Part shown: positions 40,009 to 48,798 of the stretch, piece after piece
Numbering within the stretch: position 1 is the first letter of the stretch
How the letters are laid out: each line of letters starts with the position of its first letter
Source of the DNA: Shewanella oncorhynchi
Lineage (GTDB): Bacteria; Pseudomonadota; Gammaproteobacteria; Enterobacterales; Shewanellaceae
Direction: 5' to 3'
NCBI RefSeq assembly: GCF_012584455.1
Contig: NZ_JABAEB010000001.1
Span: 478,799-542,798 of the forward strand
Length of the DNA stretch: 64,000 nt
Translations under genes and position numbers: made by a program
The notes under the pieces: model-generated
The model's database searches: none
What the model was told of the DNA's origin: nothing
Seen by the model: only the letters and a program-made list of their open reading frames with translations

Positions 40009-40524
40009 AAACATATCTACGGCGCCGGTTTTTATGCCATAACCCAGCACGGCTAAGTTAGCGACAACGGTGAGCCAAAAGACGTTTCTAAATGAGGCTT
40101 TAACGGACTTGTGTCTTAACAGGTTTTGGGCAAATAGAGCGCCGGGCCAACCGCCCATGAGGGCGAGCAGATGTAATGTGCTTTCTTTAGTGCGCCATTT
40201 GTTACGTTTAGCGGCGGATTTATCGATGGCATAGGCGATAAAGGTCAGCAGGCTTAGCGTGAGGTACATGCCCGCAATCCCGACTGGCAGCATATGTTGC
40301 TGCGCTGCGCCGATTAAGCCAGCAAGAAAAATTACCACCAATAACAGCGGCATAAGGCTTGAGCCTGAAGCGGCTGTATTGGATTTTTGAGTGCGGCTAC
40401 TTTGGGCGCGATTGTTCTGTGTGCGACTGTTCTGAGCGCGACCGCTTTGTGCTCGATTCTTTTGCGGGCGATTGGTTTGAGGTGAAGCGCTGTTGCCCGT
40501 TTTGGTAGTTTTTTTGTTTGTCAT
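40003..40524 (-). CDS. DUF1294 membrane protein with a pentapeptide-like repeat
   Basis: 173 residues. The first 55 residues are a basic, low-complexity region that holds six tandem copies of a five-residue unit R-[APT]-Q-[NKS]-x at residues 19-48. Then come predicted membrane helices and the DUF1294 core (about 75-170) with LLTFIAYAIDKSAAKRNKWRTKE, LHLLALMGGWPGALFAQNLLRHKS and SFRNVFW. Function unknown. It is 29 bases downstream of the DUF418 gene and probably co-transcribed. Confidence 0.85.
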   Translation of the reverse strand: MTNKKTTKTGNSASPQTNRPQKNRAQSGRAQNSRTQNNRAQSSRTQKSNTAASGSSLMPLLLVVIFLAGLIGAAQQHMLPVGIAGMYLTLSLLTFIAYAIDKSAAKRNKWRTKESTLHLLALMGGWPGALFAQNLLRHKSVKASFRNVFWLTVVANLAVLGYGIKTGAVDMFI

Positions 40525-40553
40525 TATCTGGTATCAATCTCGTGTCAGTGTTT

Positions 40554-41789
40554 TTAAGCTTGCTTGTGTTCTTGTGATGCCGTGTATTTTTTAAATGCGA
40601 GGTGGCGCCACAGTTTCTCTAGCGGCCCTTGTTTGAAATAGTGTAAGTACAGGCTGGCTAACAGTAATTGCACTACTGAATAAACCAGCGCCATGGCCAT
40701 GTATCCCCATCTATCTAAGCTCAATAGCAATTCGGGAGCTAAGTGTCTAAACACTAACACGCCAACGATGGATTGCAGAATATAGAGACTAAACGCGAGT
40801 TTGCCAACATTTTGCAGCGGAGTCAGTATATTAGGATTATTCTGGCAAACTTTAACTATAATATGGATGTAAATCAGTGCCATAGGAATAGCACTTAGCA
40901 TGATTAACACATCTGAAAACGCAACGAGAATGGTATTTTTCGTTAAACCTAAGATGGTATCAAGCAGTGATAGCGTTACGCTTGCTAGCACTAACTTCAC
41001 CAGTACCGATTTGCTAAAACCTTGCTCAAAAATCCCCTGTTGATACAAAGCCATACCGAGCAACATCAAGCCAGCCGTAAACCACATTATGGTAAAAGGG
41101 ATCACCAGTGCCATATAGCCAACTTGCATCAATTGCAGTAATAGTTGGTCGGCATAGCCAGAGGTCCATGCACTGTATTGCTCTGCAAATAGACTCGATT
41201 CTCGAGTGAAAGGTTCATCGCTGCCCGTAAGGCTAACCAGCGTAATGATAACTAAGGCGCTTAAAATAAAAATATTCGCTTTGCGCTTAAGGGCTTCAAC
41301 ACTTAAATCTTTGTAACACAAAGCTAAAAATCCGCTGATGCCATAGGTGAATAAAATATCACCTGACCAAATAAAAATGCCGTGGAGTAGGCCAAATACA
41401 ATTAACCATTTTAAACGTGATCGCAGTAGGGGGTAAGCTTCTAGGCCTTTGGCGCTAAATCGCTGATATTGAATAAAAAGCCCGACGCCAAACAAGATGG
41501 AAAACAGACTGATAAAGCGTGCCTCGATGAAAAAGTTACTGAACACTTTGATAATGTGATCCGACAGCGGCTGTGTTTCATGGGGCGCATAGCCAAAAAA
41601 AGTAATGCCCATAAAATAGATATTCATAAAAAATATCCCCAACACGGCTAAGCCGCGAATAGCATCGAGGTTTGCATTACGCTGTGTGGGTATCGTCATT
41701 ACAACAGGCTGTGTGGAGTCTGATCTTGACCAAGGGTCTTTAGGTAAGTTTGCTGACACGTTAGCTGAGTTCCTTTCGCTAGTAGACAT
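40554..41789 (-). CDS. DUF418 family membrane protein (YeiB-like)
   Basis: 411 residues with about eight to ten membrane helices. The family text is clear: RNANLDAIRGLAVLGIFFMNI near the N-terminus, LFSILFGVGLFIQYQR, and a C-terminal VGKLAFSLYILQSI ... FKQGPLEKLWR. YeiB-type proteins may be transporters or acyltransferase-like; the function is unproven. I use the ATG of MSTSERNS; an in-frame ATG 72 bases earlier would run into the 23-bp tandem repeat and has no ribosome-binding site. Confidence 0.86.
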   Translation of the reverse strand: MSTSERNSANVSANLPKDPWSRSDSTQPVVMTIPTQRNANLDAIRGLAVLGIFFMNIYFMGITFFGYAPHETQPLSDHIIKVFSNFFIEARFISLFSILFGVGLFIQYQRFSAKGLEAYPLLRSRLKWLIVFGLLHGIFIWSGDILFTYGISGFLALCYKDLSVEALKRKANIFILSALVIITLVSLTGSDEPFTRESSLFAEQYSAWTSGYADQLLLQLMQVGYMALVIPFTIMWFTAGLMLLGMALYQQGIFEQGFSKSVLVKLVLASVTLSLLDTILGLTKNTILVAFSDVLIMLSAIPMALIYIHIIVKVCQNNPNILTPLQNVGKLAFSLYILQSIVGVLVFRHLAPELLLSLDRWGYMAMALVYSVVQLLLASLYLHYFKQGPLEKLWRHLAFKKYTASQEHKQA

Positions 41790-41844
41790 GTTCCACTTTT
41801 CACTGGAATTTGGGAGGGCTAGCCTAGCAGGCGCTAGCCCCCAA

Positions 41845-41936
41845 TGAAATACAGCCAACACAAAAAGTAAAATACAGGAAAGGTAGAAAGTGAAATAGCG
41901 CCAACGTAAAAAGTGAAATACAAAAATGCAGAAACG
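41845..41936. repeat. Four copies of a 23-bp tandem repeat
   Basis: Units begin at 41845, 41868, 41891 and 41914, each exactly 23 bases apart. Each starts TGAAATAC, TAAAATAC or TGAAATAG. Copies 1 and 3 are the most alike; copies 2 and 4 have diverged in the second half. The array lies between the DUF418 gene and the cytosine deaminase gene, upstream of the former. Confidence 0.85.
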
Positions 41937-41958
41937 GATTGAGAAGACTGTCGAACCA

Positions 41959-42396
41959 TTACTCGCCGATATCTTCGTTCCAGAGTGTGGGATTACTGGC
42001 GATAAAGTCCTGCATCAATTGTTTGCACTCGGCATTATCGACCACAGTGACATCCACACCGCGGGATTTTACATAGGCTTCAGGCCCTTGGAAGGTAGCG
42101 TTTTCACCGACGATGACTTTTGGTATGCCATAAAGTAATACTGCACCGCTGCACATATCGCAGGGCGATAGGGTGGAATACAAGGTCGCCCTTTGGTACT
42201 CGGCGGCGCTAAATCGGCCGGCATTTTCGAGACAATCCATTTCGGCATGCAGTACTGAACTGCCTTTTTGTACCCGTTTATTGTGGCCGCGCCCGACGAT
42301 TTTGCCATCGATCACTAATACCGAACCAATGGGGATGCCGCCCTCGGCGAGTCCTTGTTTGGCTTCTTCAATGGCTGCCGCTAAAAATTCATCCAT
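41959..42396 (-). CDS. Fungal-type cytosine deaminase-like nucleoside/nucleobase deaminase
   Basis: 145 residues, a zinc-dependent CDA-fold deaminase. The motifs are LHAEMDCLENAGR (zinc ligand H and catalytic E) and SPCDMCSGAVLLYGIPK (two zinc-binding cysteines). The text follows yeast cytosine deaminase closely as I recall it, including GGIPIG, the RGHN-x-R-x-QKGS stretch, and a C-terminal EDIGE. The likely reaction is cytosine to uracil. It is unlike E. coli CodA, which is an amidohydrolase. AAGGA precedes the ATG. A LysR regulator gene lies 65 bases upstream on the same strand, and a phosphorylase gene is divergent, so the group suggests nucleobase salvage. Confidence 0.88.
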   Translation of the reverse strand: MDEFLAAAIEEAKQGLAEGGIPIGSVLVIDGKIVGRGHNKRVQKGSSVLHAEMDCLENAGRFSAAEYQRATLYSTLSPCDMCSGAVLLYGIPKVIVGENATFQGPEAYVKSRGVDVTVVDNAECKQLMQDFIASNPTLWNEDIGE

Positions 42397-42461
42397 CTTG
42401 ATATCCTTAAAATATGAACCCTGAGTATTGCACTCAGCATAGCACTCGTTTGGGAGACAAT

Positions 42462-43379
42462 CTAAATGGTTTTGATTTGTTGCTTCAATAAGTTCCTCAG
42501 ACTATCGAGAATCGGCAGCGAAGCCATTTCTGGCCGATAAATCAGGCAGATATCGGCGGGGATGGTTTGTTTTAACTTAATAAACTTTACTCTAGGCCAA
42601 GGTTGTGAAGCATAACTTTGCGGCACTATGGATACCCTGTTATCGGCAGCGATGATAGCCATCAAGCTATTGGGCTCGACCATTTCCTGTACTAATTGCG
42701 GCATAAATCCTGCGGCCTGACAGCTGGCGATAATCAAATCGCTAGAGGCGGAATTGGCACGGCTGAGTAAGGTAAAAGGCTCATCTTTGAGTTCACTCAA
42801 GTCGGTGCTTTTGCGTCTGGCTAAGGGATGCTTACTTGCCAGTGCTAACACCATAGGTTCGCTGGTGATGGTTTCGGCGAGAAGGTGCGGCAAATTTAAG
42901 GTGTCGGCGTAGCGCACTAGGCCAAAATCGATTTCTTGATGTGCTAAGGCGACTTTTTGAGTTTCAGGTGATAATTCTTGAAATATCAGGTCATTATCAG
43001 GGCATTGCTTGCGAAAGCTTTTCAGTATGTCACCAAATCCCATCCAAAACAGCGAGCTCATGATGCCAATCCGAATATGGTTTCTATCGAGTCGCCCAAG
43101 CTGAGCCACTTGTTCCAATGAGGTATTCACCAGCTCGAATATTTGTTCGCACTTCTCTCTTAACAATTGGCCATAGGGCGTGAGTTCGACCTGACGAGTG
43201 CTGCGGGTGAACAGCTCAACGCCAAGGAGCGATTCTAACTCTTTGATTTGTGCGCTCAGCGGAGATTTCGATAAATGCAGTTGCTCGGCGGCAGCGGTAA
43301 AGTTTTTCACTTCAGCCACTCGATGGAAATACCGCAGCATCTTCAAGGTGACGAGTTCAGGTGCGTTTATCTTGCTCAT
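42462..43379 (-). CDS. LysR family transcriptional regulator
   Basis: 305 residues. The N-terminal winged helix reads LKMLRYFHRVAEVKNFTAAAEQLHLSKSPLSAQIKELESLLGVELFTR. The rest is the two-lobed inducer-binding domain (about 95-300). It is divergent from the xapA-like gene, as E. coli XapR is next to xapA, so it is likely to respond to a purine nucleoside or base. That link is an inference. A palindrome at 43429-43440 in the shared promoter region is a candidate binding site. Confidence 0.9.
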   Translation of the reverse strand: MSKINAPELVTLKMLRYFHRVAEVKNFTAAAEQLHLSKSPLSAQIKELESLLGVELFTRSTRQVELTPYGQLLREKCEQIFELVNTSLEQVAQLGRLDRNHIRIGIMSSLFWMGFGDILKSFRKQCPDNDLIFQELSPETQKVALAHQEIDFGLVRYADTLNLPHLLAETITSEPMVLALASKHPLARRKSTDLSELKDEPFTLLSRANSASSDLIIASCQAAGFMPQLVQEMVEPNSLMAIIAADNRVSIVPQSYASQPWPRVKFIKLKQTIPADICLIYRPEMASLPILDSLRNLLKQQIKTI

Positions 43380-43428
43380 CTTAGGCTCACCATTTTCTAG
43401 TTATTGTCATTTTTATCAGCACAATAGT

Positions 43429-43440
43429 GCGATTAATCGC
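43429..43440. promoter_or_regulatory. Candidate LysR operator palindrome
   Basis: GCGATTAATCGC is a perfect 12-bp palindrome in the 136-base divergent region between the LysR and xapA-like genes. Confidence 0.5.
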
Positions 43441-43515
43441 GATTATTTGCAACCCTAAGCCCGCTTATACTGAGGGTCGCTTACTCTTTCATTCCCTTGC
43501 TATGAGGTACCTTGT

Positions 43516-44343
43516 ATGAGCCATGATCCCGTTATTAATGCCCTTGCGACGATTCGAGCCCGTAAACCGAATTTCTCACCCCGTGCTGCTATGATTTTGG
43601 GCTCAGGGCTTGGCGCGTTTGCCGATAATTTAGATAATAAAGTGGTGATCCCCTATGAAGAGTTAGACGGTTTTCCTGTGAGTACCGTCGTCGGCCACTC
43701 GGGAGAGCTTGTGCTCGGCAGCTTACATGGCATCGATATAGTGTGCATGAAAGGCCGCGGGCATTTTTACGAGCATCAAAGCATGAAGGTGATGAGGACG
43801 CCTGTGCGTACTTTCAAACGTTTAGGGTGTGAATTGTTACTCGTGACTAACGCTGCGGGGTCATTACGGCCAGAGCGGATCGGCGTGGGATCATTAGTGA
43901 TTTTCAGCGATCACATTAATACTATGCCGGGTACGCCCATGACGGGCGCAAATGATGATAGCTACGGCCCACGCTTTTTTAGCCTAGCCAATGCTTATGA
44001 TAAAGACCTGAGAGCAGAAGCCTTAAGTGTTGCAAAAGCCGCAGGCATTGAAGTGAATCAAGGGGTCTTTGTGTCTTACTCTGGCCCGTGTTTTGAAACC
44101 GCGGCTGAAATCCGCATGATGCAAATCATCGGTGGCGATGTAGTGGGTATGTCCGTGGTGCCAGAGGTGATTTCGGCGGCGCATTGTGGTTTGCCCGTGT
44201 TGGCTGTGTGCGCCATTACCAATATGGCAGAAGGGTTGGGGGACGTGCAGTTATCCCATGAACAAACCTTAAAATGTGCCAAGCTTGCTGAAGCCGACTT
44301 TATCCGTTTAATTGAGCAATTTACCGCAAGCCATTTCGCTTAA
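43516..44343 (+). CDS. xapA: Purine nucleoside phosphorylase, XapA-like
   Basis: 275 residues. It belongs to the trimeric (class I in mammalian terms) nucleoside phosphorylases, which split purine nucleosides with phosphate into base and ribose 1-phosphate. Text shared with E. coli XapA (xanthosine phosphorylase) includes ILGSGLGAFAD, VSTVVGHSGELVLG, CMKGRGHFYE, TNAAGSL and IIGGDVVGMSVVPEVISA. Whether it prefers xanthosine, inosine or guanosine cannot be read. AGGT lies upstream of the ATG. It is divergent from the LysR gene. Confidence 0.88.
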   Translation: MSHDPVINALATIRARKPNFSPRAAMILGSGLGAFADNLDNKVVIPYEELDGFPVSTVVGHSGELVLGSLHGIDIVCMKGRGHFYEHQSMKVMRTPVRTFKRLGCELLLVTNAAGSLRPERIGVGSLVIFSDHINTMPGTPMTGANDDSYGPRFFSLANAYDKDLRAEALSVAKAAGIEVNQGVFVSYSGPCFETAAEIRMMQIIGGDVVGMSVVPEVISAAHCGLPVLAVCAITNMAEGLGDVQLSHEQTLKCAKLAEADFIRLIEQFTASHFA

Positions 44344-44493
44344 TATTTTGCATAACGGTGCAGCTATATTGCGATAGGGCTGGGATTTTAAAAGCTCGTA
44401 TCTAACAGTTCGTACTTAAACGTGAGCGAGCAAGGCGCCGCACAATTCATTTCCCCGAATGTTTTTGCGAAATACGGCTGAAGGTTAAAAAGT

Positions 44494-44517
44494 AAAGGGA
44501 GCAAAGCTCCCTTTTTA
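44494..44517. terminator. Bidirectional terminator between xapA-like and DUF4442 genes
   Basis: The perfect 9-bp stem AAAGGGAGC / GCTCCCTTT with loop AAA is followed by T on the plus strand. An A-rich flank serves the minus strand. Confidence 0.9.
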
Positions 44518-44554
44518 AATGCTGATATTAAGTGTAAGTCTTGATTCAAAACGT

Positions 44555-45055
44555 TTATTTTTGCGGTTTTTCTGAAATCCACAATTTGATATGTCCTTTC
44601 ACCACAACCACTCCTTGGGTGTCGTAGGCGGTAACGGGGACCAGCATATCGCCAGGAGTCCATTGCTCTGGTGCCACTTCGGCGACACATAAAATATCGC
44701 TGCCTGCTTTAGCCGTATAATCCAAACTCATGCCCTTAGGTATCCAACGTAAATGTTTTGGAATTGAAGCTTCGGCCATCACGCCCATGGCCATTTCTAG
44801 ACCATTACAAATCGCAATCACATGCACTGTTTTTATATGATTATGAACGGCATGGCGTTTTTTAATTAAACAGGCGCAATGATTAAGGCGTAATTCAGTG
44901 ATCAGTGGTTTGATGGTGCCGAAATAGGGCGCCATGCGTGAAACCATGATTGAAAACAGTTTTTGGCCGAAGGGATAACGGCGAGTTTTGTGGTAGAGCG
45001 CGAGCACTTTATTAGGTTTTTGTTCTGCAGTGCTAGAAGAGTCTGTCTGGCTCAT
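44555..45055 (-). CDS. Hotdog-fold DUF4442 family protein
   Basis: 166 residues, cytoplasmic. The pattern RLNHCACLIKKRHAVHNHIKTVHVIAICNGLEMAMG is typical of hotdog-fold thioesterase-like proteins of the DUF4442 group. LDYTAKAGSDILCVAEV follows as the central strands. These proteins may act on acyl thioesters, but no substrate is known. The ATG at 45055 is preferred because AAGG lies six bases upstream. Gene is transcribed alone. Confidence 0.82.
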   Translation of the reverse strand: MSQTDSSSTAEQKPNKVLALYHKTRRYPFGQKLFSIMVSRMAPYFGTIKPLITELRLNHCACLIKKRHAVHNHIKTVHVIAICNGLEMAMGVMAEASIPKHLRWIPKGMSLDYTAKAGSDILCVAEVAPEQWTPGDMLVPVTAYDTQGVVVVKGHIKLWISEKPQK

Positions 45056-45279
45056 GGTCATCCTTAATAATGGTGCAAAGGGGTGTTGTTATCTTGAGCC
45101 TGTTCCAAGTTGAGCTTGGGTTGCTCTGGTCGGATGAGTGTAACATTAGGATAACAACAAATACCAGTCGGCTTAATTAAGTAAACTTCATTTCGCTGTT
45201 TTAAGTGTAACACCGTATAATTGCGGCCAATTTGTCGTGTAGCGGCAATGGCATGTTGATTTAACTACAAGGACTCACA

Positions 45280-46194
45280 GTGAAATATTTGCTGACGTAT
45301 TTTAAGGGAATGGCCATGGGCGCTGCTGATGTTGTGCCTGGCGTTTCGGGCGGCACCATAGCGTTTATTACCGGTATTCTCGATACTTTGCTCGATAGTG
45401 TAAAACGCATTAATCCTTCCCTTTGGGGTGTAATCAAGTCGCAGGGCATAAAAGGGGCATTTGCCCATATTAATGGTGGCTTTTTAGTGAGTCTGCTGGC
45501 GGGGATCCTGACCAGTATTTTTACCTTTGCGAAGCTGATTTCTTGGTTGTTGGCGGTACATCCCATCCCGATCTGGTCGTTCTTTTTTGGGCTTATTCTT
45601 ATCTCTGTCGTGCATATGCTTAAGCAAGTGAGTGGTTTCACTGTGGCACGTTTAGGTTTATTTGCGCTTGGTGTGCTGGCTGCATGGGCGATTACTGTAC
45701 TGAATCCGGTCGCGGTAGAAGCCAGTTACATGAATATCTTTTTCGGCGGCGCGATTGCGATTTGCGCTATGGTATTGCCGGGAATTTCAGGCAGTTTCAT
45801 CTTATTATTGTTAGGGTTATATCCTGTGGTCCTCGCTGCCGCTAAAAATATTCAGCTGGATATTTTGGCCTGTTTTGCTGCTGGTGCCGTGATGGGATTA
45901 CTGACGTTCAGCCATTTATTGTCGGCGCTGCTGCGTAAATACCATGATGCCACTATCGTGTTTCTAACCGGATTAATGTTAGGTACCTTAGGTAAAATTT
46001 GGCCATGGAAAGAAATCTTAACTTGGCGGACTAACTCCCACGGCGAACAAGTACCTTTGCTGGAGCAAAATATTTCCCCGCTTAATTTTGAGCAAGTAAC
46101 GGGTCAGCCTTCACAACTGCTGTTCGCCATTGTGTGTATGTTAGCGGCGATTGCACTGGTTTGGGGGTTAGAGAAAGTGGGCAAAAGAGATTAG
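45280..46194 (+). CDS. DUF368 polyprenyl-phosphate translocase (PopT-like)
   Basis: 304 residues with about eight membrane helices. The DUF368 signature is visible as FKGMAMGAADVVPGVSGGTIAFITGI and a second repeat-like block CAMVLPGISGSFILLLLGLY. DUF368 proteins (PopT) have been reported to flip undecaprenyl phosphate back across the membrane for cell-wall synthesis. The start is GTG with AAGGA upstream. Gene is transcribed alone, with a strong terminator. Confidence 0.87.
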   Translation: MKYLLTYFKGMAMGAADVVPGVSGGTIAFITGILDTLLDSVKRINPSLWGVIKSQGIKGAFAHINGGFLVSLLAGILTSIFTFAKLISWLLAVHPIPIWSFFFGLILISVVHMLKQVSGFTVARLGLFALGVLAAWAITVLNPVAVEASYMNIFFGGAIAICAMVLPGISGSFILLLLGLYPVVLAAAKNIQLDILACFAAGAVMGLLTFSHLLSALLRKYHDATIVFLTGLMLGTLGKIWPWKEILTWRTNSHGEQVPLLEQNISPLNFEQVTGQPSQLLFAIVCMLAAIALVWGLEKVGKRD

Positions 46195-46220
46195 CCCTTT
46201 GTTACCTCAACATCATATCC

Positions 46221-46257
46221 AATAAAAGCAGCGAGATACGCTGCTTTTATTTTTTTG
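46221..46257 (+). terminator. Terminator of the DUF368 gene
   Basis: The perfect 13-bp stem AATAAAAGCAGCG / CGCTGCTTTTATT with loop AGATA is followed by T. Confidence 0.92.
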
Positions 46258-46421
46258 CTCATATGCTCATCTTACTTGAATCTGGTCAGCTTTCGACTTT
46301 AGGGCAATGTCATTTTAGCCCTGTTTTGGTTACAATCACAGTTCACATTTAGCGTACTCAGTCGACGTTATGTTCTAGTTTAAACTCAGTGAGAGTTTGC
46401 AGTTACGATAAGGATATACTT

Positions 46422-47996
46422 GTGGATAAAAAACAGGTCTCGTGGGGCGGTGTAGCGCTGGCGATTTTTGCTTTGGGTCATGTGGTTAACTTACTCATAG
46501 ATAAACAGGATTCTGATATATCGCCCGAATTAAAACAGCAAATTTCTGACACGATCTTGGCTCACAGATCACCATCCACCACGAATAATTCATTAACGTC
46601 CATCCCGAGCAATCTTGAGGTGGCCGACGATTCTACCAAAATCCCTATGCCTGCCCAGTTAGCCCAAGTGAGTCAAATCTACAGTAATCTCAGTGCATTT
46701 GCGGTACTCAAGCAAGACGGTACTGTGGTGGCATGGGGCGATGCTGAATGTGGTGGCGATATCAATAATGCCGCAGAGCCTCTGGTCAATGTAAAAGAGT
46801 TATACGCGGCGGAGAATACCTGTGGTTTTGCGGCCTTAACCCGTGATGACAAACTTATCCCTTGGGGGATGGGGATGAAGCAAGTGCTGACAGGCGTTCG
46901 TTCTTTTGTGTTGGCAGAAGGGCTTTATGCGGCCATCAAACAAGATGGTAGTGTAGTCAGTTGGTCTAATCTGGATTCAACACCAGCCGAACTGCTCTCG
47001 GGTCAATATGCGGCGCCTGCGATGACCAATATTGATTTTGTGTTGATTAATAAAGGTGCCTTTGCTGCCTTAAAGCTGGGGGGAGCAGTAGTGACTTGGG
47101 GCGATGCCGCTTATGGTGGCGATAGTCGCCACGTGGCCTCTGAGCTTAACCATGTCGATCTGCTCTATGCCAACAATAATGCTTTTACCGCGAGGACGGC
47201 GACGGGAAAATTAGTGTCTTGGGGCGGGGTCAGCGATGATCAAAAAGGCCACGAACAACTGGCAAAACTCAGCCAATTAGCGCCTGCCGTGAAAGTTGTC
47301 AACACGGATCATGGGTTTGCGGCGCTGCTGGCGGATGGCAGCGTATATACCTGGGGTGAGGGCGAATTGACTGAGTATCACGTCGCGTTTCCAGCGCGTT
47401 TATCTACTACAAAACGCGCCAATAAAGTGATTGATATTTATGCAAATCGTGGCGCGTTTGCCGCCTTAACCATCAGTCGTCAACTGCACGTATGGGGCAG
47501 TAAATTCAATGGTGCCGATACATCAGTCCTACAGGATAAGTTGCAAAAAGTGCACAAGGTTTATCCCTTTGAGGAGGGGTTTGTCGCGCTACGCAAGGAT
47601 AATACGGCTATTGCTTGGGAAGGTTGGGACTTGGTAGACAAGCAACCACGTTATCAAGAAGTCACTCAGGTGAGTAAAGTGGTGACCTATGAGCGGGAGT
47701 TTGCCTTTTTAAAACAGGATGGCACTGTGGTTGATGGCCACTCTGGACCCAAAACTGAAATTACCCAAGCAACGGATATTTTCCCGACAGGCTTAGGGTT
47801 TACGGTTAAACGCCAAGATGGTTCGATTGCGGTGTGGATGGGAGGCGAGGCTGCGTTAACATTAGATAAACAAGCCGTTGATTTGAGCCAAATGCGCGAC
47901 ATTCGCAGCAATTTGCTCGATGCCATTGCCTTAATGGCCGATGGCACAGTGCAGGCATGGAATATGATGGGCTTTAGCGGACAAGCTGCGCAATAA
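46422..47996 (+). CDS. RCC1-like beta-propeller repeat protein
   Basis: 524 residues. One N-terminal hydrophobic segment (WGGVALAIFALGHVVNLLI) suggests a membrane anchor or uncleaved signal. The rest has about nine to ten repeats of the form FAALKQDGTVVAWGD (for example FAVLKQDGTVVAWG, FAALLADGSVYTWG, FAFLKQDGTVVDG), the pattern of RCC1/regulator-of-chromosome-condensation propellers. Bacterial members are mostly of unknown function, probably surface or periplasmic binding proteins. The start is GTG at 46422 with AAGGA upstream, not the GTG 33 bases earlier. Confidence 0.83.
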   Translation: MDKKQVSWGGVALAIFALGHVVNLLIDKQDSDISPELKQQISDTILAHRSPSTTNNSLTSIPSNLEVADDSTKIPMPAQLAQVSQIYSNLSAFAVLKQDGTVVAWGDAECGGDINNAAEPLVNVKELYAAENTCGFAALTRDDKLIPWGMGMKQVLTGVRSFVLAEGLYAAIKQDGSVVSWSNLDSTPAELLSGQYAAPAMTNIDFVLINKGAFAALKLGGAVVTWGDAAYGGDSRHVASELNHVDLLYANNNAFTARTATGKLVSWGGVSDDQKGHEQLAKLSQLAPAVKVVNTDHGFAALLADGSVYTWGEGELTEYHVAFPARLSTTKRANKVIDIYANRGAFAALTISRQLHVWGSKFNGADTSVLQDKLQKVHKVYPFEEGFVALRKDNTAIAWEGWDLVDKQPRYQEVTQVSKVVTYEREFAFLKQDGTVVDGHSGPKTEITQATDIFPTGLGFTVKRQDGSIAVWMGGEAALTLDKQAVDLSQMRDIRSNLLDAIALMADGTVQAWNMMGFSGQAAQ

Positions 47997-48030
47997 CAAG
48001 CGCAATCACAAGTGCAAAAATAATAAAACC

Positions 48031-48069
48031 AAAGGGCTAAGGTTATTTACACCTTAGCCCTTTCTATTT
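48031..48069. terminator. Bidirectional terminator after the RCC1-like gene
   Basis: The perfect 12-bp stem AAAGGGCTAAGG / CCTTAGCCCTTT has a 9-base loop and serves the converging regulator gene too. Confidence 0.9.
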
Positions 48070-48088
48070 AGGCGAGTTTTTTCTCGCT

Positions 48089-48748
48089 TTAAGCTTGATT
48101 GGCTTTGATTTCCCGCAGATAGCGATAAATCGAATGCACCGAAATCCCCAATCGAGTGGCCGCGACTTGGGCACTGTCCTTGAGTTCGAAAATCCCTAAC
48201 TCATGCAATTGATTGACGATTTCGCGACTCTTTTGTGAAGGTGAAATCGCGGGATTCGCGCGAACCTCATGGTTCACACTGTCGATAGTGCTATGGAGCG
48301 CTTCATCGATATTGCGGGCAAACACCTCGGGCGAGCTGGTCAGTTCGCTGCCAAGGAGTTGCTCTGGCATCATAGTGCGCAGTACTGATTGCAGTGGTGC
48401 ATCCATGTCGCTATTAATACACAGTAACCCTATGGGTTGATTTTTACTGTTACGGATCACCGTCGTAATTGATCTTAGCGTCTTACCATTGGCACATTTA
48501 GTCAGGTAAGAGTTGGAAATATCCTGACCGGTTTTGAGCTTGAGCAAGGCAAGGTTGGTTATTGGAGCACCCACTTCACGGCCTGTGACATGGCCATTGG
48601 CAATTTTGACCACAGACGGATGTTTCGCATCTAGGCTGTGCAATACCACTTCTGTGTGTTGACCATACATGGCAGCGATGCCATCGACGATATTTTCGAT
48701 GGATTTCAGAATATCCAGATCACTTTGCGTTAAATCTTGCAGTTTCAC
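48089..48748 (-). CDS. YheO-like PAS/HTH transcriptional regulator
   Basis: 219 residues. The N-terminal part (about 15-125) is a YheO-type PAS domain with AAMYGQHTEVVLHSL and IRNSKNQPIGLLCINSDMDAP. The C-terminal part (about 165-215) is a helix-turn-helix with SREIVNQLHELGIFELKDSAQVAATRLGISVHSIYRYLRE. E. coli relatives respond to amino acids (DauR) or related ligands. It lies 50 bases downstream of cyuA, so it probably controls the cysteine genes beside it. The start is GTG with AAAGG upstream. Confidence 0.87.
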   Translation of the reverse strand: MKLQDLTQSDLDILKSIENIVDGIAAMYGQHTEVVLHSLDAKHPSVVKIANGHVTGREVGAPITNLALLKLKTGQDISNSYLTKCANGKTLRSITTVIRNSKNQPIGLLCINSDMDAPLQSVLRTMMPEQLLGSELTSSPEVFARNIDEALHSTIDSVNHEVRANPAISPSQKSREIVNQLHELGIFELKDSAQVAATRLGISVHSIYRYLREIKANQA

Positions 48749-48798
48749 AATTTCAACCTTTAGTTATTAACCCGCCAATATTCAGCGGGTTAAAATCA

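Noticed and set aside
44388..44690. 100-codon minus-strand frame overlapping the DUF4442 gene
   Set aside because: It crosses the strong terminator at 44494 and overlaps the better supported gene in another frame.
45261..45641. 126-codon minus-strand frame over the DUF368 start
   Set aside because: The DUF368 gene has a ribosome-binding site and signature motifs; this frame has none.
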